Shown here piece after piece: positions 57,814 to 64,000 of a stretch of 64,000 nt of DNA. A program made the translations under genes and the position numbers. Location: the NCBI GenBank assembly GCA_900540545.1, contig UQGJ01000001.1, positions 132,579 through 196,578 of the forward strand, read 5' to 3'. A model generated the notes under the pieces. The model made no database searches. It was given only the letters and a program-made list of their open reading frames with translations, and was not told the DNA's origin. The DNA comes from an uncultured Eubacteriales bacterium (GTDB lineage: Bacteria; Bacillota; Clostridia; Oscillospirales; Oscillospiraceae). How positions within the stretch are numbered: position 1 is the first letter of the stretch; each line of letters opens with the position of its first letter.

Positions 57814-57819
57814 AGTATA
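57814..57819 (-). promoter_or_regulatory. Candidate extended -10 promoter of the surface operon
   Basis: On the minus strand TGTGCTATACT has an extended -10 with TG one base before TATACT. The -35 region (TCGCTT at 17 bp) is poor. Transcription would start near 57808 and pass through the hairpin at 57755-57786. Confidence 0.4.
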
Positions 57820-57874
57820 GCACACTGCTGTGGAAAAAGCGAAATGTTTAGAAATCTTTACCTTTCCGCCGCGT

Positions 57875-58573
57875 CTATTCCTCGGCTTCGAACCGATAGC
57901 CCTCCCGCCACAGGGATATGATGGTATATCCGCTCCCCTCCAGCTTTCCCCGCAGGTTGGACAGGTGGGTCTTGACCGCGCGGTCGTCGTCGTTGGCCGC
58001 CTGGCTCCACACCTGCTCGTACAGCGTCCTGCGGGAGAGCGTGGTCCCCTCATTCCGCACCAGCAGCTTCAAAAGCGCGAACTCCTTGGGGGTCAGCGCC
58101 ATATCCCTTCCTTCCACGAAGCCCCTCATCGCCCGCTCGTCCAGGGTCAGGCGCCCGCGGGTCAGGAGCCGGGGTTCATCCGCGCCGGCCCTGTCAGCCC
58201 CCGCGGAGCCCTTGACCAGCAGGGCGGCGACCCGGGCCTTCAGCTCCATGTTGCGGTAAGGCTTGGTCATATAATCGTCCGCGCCGCCCGTCAGGCCGTC
58301 CAAAATATCCTGGTACTGCCTGCGGCTGCTCAGCATCAGGATGCGCGCATCCCCCGCCGCCCGGATTTCAGGCACAAGACTGGGGCCGCTGCCGTCGGGC
58401 AGGATGACGTCCAGCAGTACAAGGTCCACGGGACCGGCGGCCAGCTCCCGCCGTGCCTGGGCCAGGGTTTCCGCCGTGCGTACTGCGTAGCCGTCCCGCT
58501 CGAAGAGGAGGCGGTTGGCGGTCAGCACATTCTCGTTGTCCTCCACCATCAAAATGCACGGTCTCTCCCCCAT
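57875..58573 (-). CDS. OmpR/PhoB-type response regulator
   Basis: The 232-aa product has a receiver domain with E11/D12, phospho-acceptor D55 in LVLLDVILPDGSG and K104 in YMTKPYR, then a winged-helix DNA-binding domain (LTLDERAM, LTPKEFALLKLLVRNEG, SRRTLYEQVW, VKTHLSNLRGKLEG). It follows the kinase gene by 21 bp and would be phosphorylated by it. It probably controls the neighbouring surface genes; targets are not identified. Confidence 0.88.
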   Translation of the reverse strand: MGERPCILMVEDNENVLTANRLLFERDGYAVRTAETLAQARRELAAGPVDLVLLDVILPDGSGPSLVPEIRAAGDARILMLSSRRQYQDILDGLTGGADDYMTKPYRNMELKARVAALLVKGSAGADRAGADEPRLLTRGRLTLDERAMRGFVEGRDMALTPKEFALLKLLVRNEGTTLSRRTLYEQVWSQAANDDDRAVKTHLSNLRGKLEGSGYTIISLWREGYRFEAEE

Positions 58574-58594
58574 AGATGCCCCCTCCTTCTCCCC

Positions 58595-60598
58595 TTACGC
58601 CTCTCCGGCGGAGCGGGCCGGCAGGGTGAACCACACCCGCGTCCCCGCGCCCGGCTCACTCTCCACGCCGATCCTGCCGCCGTGGGCGTGGACGATTTTT
58701 TTGCAAATGTAAAGCCCCAGGCCGGTCCCCGTGCGGCTGCGGTGCTCCGGGTATCGCTCGAAAAGATGGCGCTGAAGCTCCGGCTGTATCCCCTCGCCGG
58801 TATCGCTGACGGACACCGTCACCGCGCCCTCTCCGTACTCCGCCTCCAGGGTGATCGTCCCGTCCCTGGTGTGCTTGGCGGCGTTGGACACCAGATTCAA
58901 GAGCACCTGGGTCAGCCGTTCCGCGTCCCCCTCGATCTCCGGGAGGCCGTCGGGGAGCGACAGCTCCAGCCGATTCCCGCCGCTCTCCGCCATCTCCAGG
59001 CACCGCCCCCGCGCCGACCGCAGCAGCGCCGCCGGGTCCACCGGCCCCATGTGCATGGAAAAGCCGCCGCTGTCGATGGCGGCCACGTCCAGCAGTTCGG
59101 CCACCATTCGGTCCATCCGGTCGGCCTCCTCCAGCATGCGGCGCATGTTATCGCGCAGGACCTCCACCGGAAGGACTTCGTCTTCCAGCATATCGCCGCT
59201 GAGCTGGGCGAAGCTGGACACCACCGTGATGGGCATTTTCAGCTCATGGGAGAGCTCCCCCAGGAACTCCTCCTTCATCTGGTTGGCCCGCCGCAGCGCC
59301 TCGGCCTCCATCCGGCTCTCCCGCTCCGCCTGACGGGCCTCGGCCACCCGGCGCATGGAGCCGTAGAAGATGGTGATCATCTGGAAAAAGGCGTAGACCA
59401 GCATCGCCAGGTCGTTGAGGACGTCGTCGATCCCGAACAGATAGATATTGTTGTAGTAGAGCGCGTCGTGGACCACGGCGAACATGAACAGCGCCAGTCC
59501 CGCCGTCAGGACCCAGTGCTCCAGGTGCATCTCCCCCCGGCGGACCATCCCGGGCGCCTTGACGGCCAGCAGCGCCGCCACCGCCAATACCACCACGGCG
59601 AAGGCCGCCTCGAACCCGATCACGCTGTACGACATGGGCCGGGTGGGGCAGAACAGGCAGAATATCCCGTAGGCCCCGAAGAGGCCGACGAACCCCCGCA
59701 GGAACCAGTTGGGGAGCAGGTGCGCCGGAAAGACCCGCCGTATGATGAGCAGGGTCAGGATGGCCCCCACCGGCCCGGTGAGGTACTCCAGCCGGAACAG
59801 GACCTCCCAGGGCAGGCCGGGAAACCAGGCCCCCAGGAGCTTGATCCCCGTCACGCCGGTGCGCAGGCCCCAGGCCAGACAGAGCAGGGCGAAATACAGG
59901 TTGGAGCGGTAAATGCGCAGGAAGCCGAACAAAAGGGTGTGGGCGATGGCCAGCGCGAACAGGATGCCCATGGTCACGCCGACCAGCCCAAATTCCAGGG
60001 CGACATGCCGCTTTATCAAACTGGGCGCGCCGAGGTACAGCCCGACGGGACTGCCGTTTTCCCTGTGGACGAAGTTGGAGCTCTGGCGCACGATCTCAAT
60101 GACCCCGTGCTCCGGCCGGACCTCAAAGAACAGATAGTCATAGTCCGGCTCGGAGTCGTCAGCGCTCAGGCCCGGACGCCCCACGTCCTCCCGCCGGACG
60201 CCGTTGATGTAAATGCGCTCGGCGAAGTCGATGCTGTGGCCGTCGATGGCGTAGACGCCGCCGTCCGGCACCCGGATGCGCAGCCGGGCGGTGCTGGTCT
60301 CCGTGGGCTGTTCCGCGCGCCCGACCTGCGCCTCGCCGCTGCGCAGGTCGAATTCCTCCGGCGTGAGCAGCGCGTCCGGGATATACTCCACCGCTCCCAT
60401 CAGGCGGACGAACCCGTGTTGAAAATCAAAATCAGTCAGGTCCCAAGTGCCGTCCTGAGAGGAAATCTCTTGATAATCCACCGTATCGTAAAGGAAGTGG
60501 AGCCGCAGATACCACAGCCCAAAGCAGCACGCAATCACGAGCGGAAGGACGATGAGCAAAGCTCTCCACGCGTCCGAGCCGCGCCGCCGGTCCTCCAT
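58595..60598 (-). CDS. Sensor histidine kinase with 7TM-DISM-like sensor region
   Basis: The 667-aa product has an N-terminal membrane segment (LLIVLPLVIACCFGLWYL), an extracellular jelly-roll-like region (about 50-195), seven membrane segments (about 200-410), and a cytoplasmic kinase. H451 lies in FLGELSHELKMPIT, and the ATPase motifs are LVSNAAKHT, VSDTGEGI and GTGLGLYICKKIVHAHGG. This matches 7TMR-DISM sensor kinases. The ribosome site (GAAGGGGGCG) is modest. It sits between the ubiquitin-domain SLH gene and its regulator, so it may sense cell-surface or carbohydrate signals; the ligand is unknown. Confidence 0.85.
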   Translation of the reverse strand: MEDRRRGSDAWRALLIVLPLVIACCFGLWYLRLHFLYDTVDYQEISSQDGTWDLTDFDFQHGFVRLMGAVEYIPDALLTPEEFDLRSGEAQVGRAEQPTETSTARLRIRVPDGGVYAIDGHSIDFAERIYINGVRREDVGRPGLSADDSEPDYDYLFFEVRPEHGVIEIVRQSSNFVHRENGSPVGLYLGAPSLIKRHVALEFGLVGVTMGILFALAIAHTLLFGFLRIYRSNLYFALLCLAWGLRTGVTGIKLLGAWFPGLPWEVLFRLEYLTGPVGAILTLLIIRRVFPAHLLPNWFLRGFVGLFGAYGIFCLFCPTRPMSYSVIGFEAAFAVVVLAVAALLAVKAPGMVRRGEMHLEHWVLTAGLALFMFAVVHDALYYNNIYLFGIDDVLNDLAMLVYAFFQMITIFYGSMRRVAEARQAERESRMEAEALRRANQMKEEFLGELSHELKMPITVVSSFAQLSGDMLEDEVLPVEVLRDNMRRMLEEADRMDRMVAELLDVAAIDSGGFSMHMGPVDPAALLRSARGRCLEMAESGGNRLELSLPDGLPEIEGDAERLTQVLLNLVSNAAKHTRDGTITLEAEYGEGAVTVSVSDTGEGIQPELQRHLFERYPEHRSRTGTGLGLYICKKIVHAHGGRIGVESEPGAGTRVWFTLPARSAGEA

Positions 60599-60725
60599 AT
60601 GCCCACGCCCCCTTCCCCCCGCCCACCGCGGCGGTACGCCGTTCCTTTGGCATCATGTTACCACACATCGGCGCAGGGCACAACCGGCCTGTCCGGCGAG
60701 CAGCGGACAAATGCCCAATCTCCGT

Positions 60726-63700
60726 TTACCGCTCCAGCAGGCGCTGGAGCATGACGGCGACCTCCGCGCGGGAGGCTTGGCCCTGGGGGTTCAGGCGGCC
60801 GCCGTCGCCCTGGACCACACCCGCGCCGCAGGCCCACTGGAAGGCGGGGACCGCCCACTCGGACACGTCGAAGGCGTCGGTGTAGCTCAGGATGTTGGTG
60901 TCCTCCCCCGCGCTCACGTCCCAGCCTTGGGACTGGGCGAAGCGGTGGAGGGCGGTCACGAGCTGTTCCCGGGTGATGGGGTCGCCGGGGCCGAACAGGC
61001 CGTCCCCGTAGCCGCCCATCAGGCCCTGCTCCGCGCACCAGGATACGGCGTCGGCGTACCACGCGCCGGGGGCCGCATCGGTAAAGCCGGTCCCCTTTTC
61101 CGCTTTCGGGCTGCCCGCCATCCGCCACAGGATGACCGCCAGTGTGGCCCGGGTGGTGCCGCCCTCCGGCCGGAACGCGGTTTCCGTCACGCCGGTCATG
61201 AGGCCCTTTCCGTTGACATAGGCCACGGCGTCATAAAACCAGTCCTCCGCCGTCACGTCCGTGAAGGGGAATGCCTCCTCCACCACGGCGTACACCGACC
61301 AGTGGTCCGTCTCGAAGCGGACCTTGCCATCCTCATAGACCGCCCCTGGCATCCGGGTCAGGTCCCCGGCGTCGCTGACGTAGTACACCGCAACCACTGT
61401 GTCCGGGTGCTTGCGGGTATAGTCCAGGGTGACGGACACCTTGCCGTCCCCAAAGTCCACGCCGTCGCCGTTGACGGAAAAGCCGTAGGTCGTGGCCTCG
61501 GTGAGCTGTCCCCGGGCCTTTTCCGGCAAATCTTTAAAAGCCACCGGCGCGATGACCAGCTCAGGGGCCTTGCCGCCCGCCGCCAGAATGGCCTGGATGG
61601 CGGCGTGGTCGAAGGCCAGGGCCGCGCCGGGCAGCTCCACGGTCAGGGTGGAGCCGGGGACCTTCGCCACCTTGTCCAGCACGGCGGAGGGCACCGTCAC
61701 CGTCCCTGTTTTGCTGTCGGAGGTGGCGGAGGCGGAGGCGGTCACATTGCCGTCCTTGTCCTTGCTCACCACCGTCTCGGTCTTGACCTTGGAGCCGTCG
61801 GCCTGCTTTTTCTCGGCGGTGGTGACCTCCTGCGTGTTGCCGTCGGGCCACTTGGTGGTTTCCACCACGCTCCCGTCCGCCTTTTTCGTGGTCGAGGTGG
61901 TGGAGCCGTCGTCGTTTTTCTGCGTGGTGGTGGACGTGGACGACGACGAGGAGCCGCCGGTGGTGGGGATGGGCGTGCAGACCGCCTTCACCCACATGTC
62001 GGCGCCGACGATGACGACCGTCAAGGTATCACCCTCCACCTGCGCGGTCCCACCGTCCACCCTCACAGTCCCGTCGCTCGCTTCTATGGTCTTGCCGTCC
62101 ACCTCCCAATGGTCGAAGCGGCAGCCCTTGGGCGGCTTCGCTGTGAACCTGGTTATGCTATTCCGATCAAGCATTCCGCCGGGGTAGTCGGTGTTCTCCG
62201 CGGTGAGGGCGTAATCGTTGCCGACGGGCAGGGCTTTATAAGAGAACGTCACTTCGCCCATGATGTCGGGCAGGGCCACGGCGTCCCCCGCCGGGAAGGC
62301 CCCGTTCTGGGAGGAGTGGAGATAGGTGCCCGTCCCCCGGGTCTGGGCCAGGAAACCGCCCGCGGCCCCGGCCACGCTGCCGCCGGTGGTGTTGGTCAGG
62401 GCCAGGGTCCCCGTGCTGGCGCTGGAGAGGGTCACCGCCCCGGCGGAGGTGAGGGCGGGACCGGCGCAGGAGACGGTGTTCTCCCCCTTGAACTCCAGCG
62501 CCGTGCCGCCGGGCAGGGCCAGGGGGGCGGTGAGGGATACGTTTTCCAGCACCGCCCTGTGGGCGTCCGGGTCGTAGGCCAGGGTGCCGCCGCCGGGGAA
62601 GAGGTAGGTGGTCTCCGCCGCCACGCCGTCCAGAGCGGGGGGCGCGGAGGGGTCGCCCACGGGGAAAACCTGCGGGTCGGTGAACGGGCCGTCGGAGTCC
62701 GGATTTACCTTACCCAACACGCCGCCCATGCCGCCCGCCAGCTTCACGGCGCTGCCGCCGGAGGTAGGGATTTTCAGCTCTCCCTTCGCGCCCAAATTCA
62801 GGCCGTAGCCGGTCAGGCCGGTGGCGGTCACCGCGGGGCCGTTGAATTTGAAATTGGCATAATCTGTGGTTTGAATTTCACCGCTGACACTCCAATCGAT
62901 GGGTTTGGCGTAAAAGCCGTCGGTGGCCCCCTCCAGGGTCAGAGAACCGGCGCCGGAAACGGTATAATAATTGAAACCTCCCCATATCTGGGCGGCCCAG
63001 GCGGGGCCGGTACGGCCCCGGAGCGTCAACGGGCCATCAAGCAATATAGAGAATGACTTTTTCAGCTCATGTACCGTGGTCATGCCGGTGTCCCCCTCCA
63101 CGGTGACGGAGGCGTCCTTCCGAACTACATCAAGAAACACGTTCTCCAAGCCGGCCCGGCCGCCGACCAGCCGGTTCTCACCGTAACAGTTCAACAGGCA
63201 GGAGTTCAAGGGGTTGCCGTCGCTATCATACGCCAAGTGGGTGGACAGGGCGGGCTCGCCGTTCCCGGTGGTCAGGTCCAGATTGCAGATGATTAGCACT
63301 TTTTCGCCCGCACCAAACCGGAGGCTCACCCCCTGGAGGGGGTTGCCCTGGCCGTCGATGGTCACATAAAATCCTTTGCCGCTCAACACCAGGCCGGTAA
63401 AATCGTAGATGCCGGGGGCAAGGCCCTCCGGCAGTGTCAGCACGTAGCTCTTGAAGCCCACCTCCGGGAGGGTCTTCCAGACCAGGGGAAATGTGACGTC
63501 CTCGGCCTGGCTCTCGTCCCCGCCGGGCCAGAATACCGCCGTCGCGGCGTTGTGCCTCAATATCAGGGTGCTTCCCGCGTGAATGCTGTAATCCGCCACC
63601 GTTTTGCCATCCTCCAACGCATTCCCGTTAAGTTCCAGCTTCTGGTCCTCCACGGGAAGTCCCATGGCCGTTGCCAACTGTTCCTTGAGACTCTGTATGG

Positions 63701-63884
63701 TATGGCTGAATTCCGCGGACAGCTCGCCGGACCAAAGCACCTCGTCGTCCTCGTCCAGATACTGCACGTTGATCTGGAACGGTCCCGTCCCCTCCTCCGC
63801 CAGCGCCGCCGTGGGGAGCATTGCCGCCAGCACCGCCGCGCACAGCAGCAGGGCCAGCCCTCTCTTGTTCCGTGTGTTCCTCAT
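60726..63884 (-). CDS. SLH surface protein with N-terminal ubiquitin-like domain (1052 aa)
   Basis: GGAGGAG precedes the ATG at 63884. A signal peptide (LALLLCAAVLAAMLPTAALA, end near residue 29) is followed by a ubiquitin-like domain at about 35-111: TIQSLKEQLATAMGLP, EDQKLELNGNALEDGKT and VADYSIHAGSTLIL match ubiquitin's TIENVKAKI, QQRLIFAGKQLEDGRT and LSDYNIQKESTLHL. The domain ends in HN, not GG, so it is not a conjugation tail. A long beta-rich middle and a Ser/Thr/Lys/Asp-rich linker (about 645-720, DGSxxxTxT repeats) lead to three C-terminal SLH domains (about 873-1052; VNGKGLMTGVTETAFRPEG). Surface display is clear; the role of the ubiquitin-like part is unknown. Confidence 0.85.
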   Translation of the reverse strand: MRNTRNKRGLALLLCAAVLAAMLPTAALAEEGTGPFQINVQYLDEDDEVLWSGELSAEFSHTIQSLKEQLATAMGLPVEDQKLELNGNALEDGKTVADYSIHAGSTLILRHNAATAVFWPGGDESQAEDVTFPLVWKTLPEVGFKSYVLTLPEGLAPGIYDFTGLVLSGKGFYVTIDGQGNPLQGVSLRFGAGEKVLIICNLDLTTGNGEPALSTHLAYDSDGNPLNSCLLNCYGENRLVGGRAGLENVFLDVVRKDASVTVEGDTGMTTVHELKKSFSILLDGPLTLRGRTGPAWAAQIWGGFNYYTVSGAGSLTLEGATDGFYAKPIDWSVSGEIQTTDYANFKFNGPAVTATGLTGYGLNLGAKGELKIPTSGGSAVKLAGGMGGVLGKVNPDSDGPFTDPQVFPVGDPSAPPALDGVAAETTYLFPGGGTLAYDPDAHRAVLENVSLTAPLALPGGTALEFKGENTVSCAGPALTSAGAVTLSSASTGTLALTNTTGGSVAGAAGGFLAQTRGTGTYLHSSQNGAFPAGDAVALPDIMGEVTFSYKALPVGNDYALTAENTDYPGGMLDRNSITRFTAKPPKGCRFDHWEVDGKTIEASDGTVRVDGGTAQVEGDTLTVVIVGADMWVKAVCTPIPTTGGSSSSSTSTTTQKNDDGSTTSTTKKADGSVVETTKWPDGNTQEVTTAEKKQADGSKVKTETVVSKDKDGNVTASASATSDSKTGTVTVPSAVLDKVAKVPGSTLTVELPGAALAFDHAAIQAILAAGGKAPELVIAPVAFKDLPEKARGQLTEATTYGFSVNGDGVDFGDGKVSVTLDYTRKHPDTVVAVYYVSDAGDLTRMPGAVYEDGKVRFETDHWSVYAVVEEAFPFTDVTAEDWFYDAVAYVNGKGLMTGVTETAFRPEGGTTRATLAVILWRMAGSPKAEKGTGFTDAAPGAWYADAVSWCAEQGLMGGYGDGLFGPGDPITREQLVTALHRFAQSQGWDVSAGEDTNILSYTDAFDVSEWAVPAFQWACGAGVVQGDGGRLNPQGQASRAEVAVMLQRLLER

Positions 63885-63933
63885 GTTCCGTCTCCTCCTT
63901 TTTTCTGCCCCAAGGGCGGTCCGCAGCGGGTCT

Positions 63934-63977
63934 CACGCGCCTGCACCGCAGGCGCGTGGAAGGGGGTACCCCCTTCC
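63934..63977. promoter_or_regulatory. Two inverted repeats upstream of SLH gene
   Basis: CACGCGCCTG (63934-63943) pairs with CAGGCGCGTG (63949-63958), and a perfect 20-bp palindrome GGAAGGGGGTACCCCCTTCC follows at 63958-63977. They lie 50 bp or more upstream of the ubiquitin-domain SLH start, so they may form a terminator for an upstream gene or an operator. The remaining 116 bp to the edge contain no gene. Confidence 0.45.
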
Positions 63978-64000
63978 GATGGTTCCTATTGTTCTTTTTT

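Overview
The window is GC-rich, low-redundancy DNA typical of a gut Firmicute of the Oscillospiraceae type. The evidence is strong Shine-Dalgarno sites, frequent TTG/GTG starts, S-layer homology (SLH) anchors on huge secreted proteins, and Firmicute-style conjugation and RepA/ParAB genes. Species cannot be named from the sequence alone. Almost every gene lies on the minus strand, so the biological order runs right to left.

Positions 1 to about 42,450 look like the right-hand part of an integrative and conjugative element. From its right end inward come two paralogous small proteins, parA and parB, a three-gene translationally coupled cassette containing a RelE/HigB-fold protein, a small protein and dinD. 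Next is a surface-protein cargo block of three SLH proteins (345, 2880 and 1571 aa). Two tandem convergent-promoter modules that look like type I toxin-antitoxin loci sit inside this block. Then comes the mating-pore and replication block: VirB2-like, VirB6-like, C39 peptidase, HTH protein, PrgI, VirB4, two unknowns, VirD4, RepA_N-type initiator, a DUF5697-like protein and an S1-domain protein. The left end holds an AT-rich foreign gene with an HExxH motif in the opposite orientation, a DEAH-type helicase and a sliding-clamp (dnaN) homologue cut by the window edge. No relaxase or integrase is visible; they would be expected to the left.

Positions 42,449-42,503 carry only the anticodon-loop-to-CCA half of a tRNA-Leu(CAA), preceded by four 10-bp tandem repeats and followed by a terminator-like inverted repeat. 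This is the expected footprint of an element inserted in the 3' end of a tRNA-Leu gene, so it is taken as the element/chromosome boundary.

Positions 42,504-64,000 are read as chromosomal and are a surface-protein locus with its own signalling genes. An SLH protein with an N-terminal ubiquitin-like domain (1052 aa) is followed by a 7TM-type sensor histidine kinase and an OmpR-type regulator. After a hairpin-bearing leader comes an operon of a stand-alone receiver protein, a 2507-aa secreted protein without SLH repeats, and a 2333-aa SLH protein. The stand-alone receiver overlaps the giant gene by ATGA, linking signalling and surface display.

Most interesting points: the tandem type I toxin-antitoxin-like modules with four perfect consensus promoters, the ubiquitin-like domain on an exported SLH protein, the tRNA-Leu attachment site, the AT-rich HExxH gene, and the RelE-like cassette with no recognisable antitoxin.
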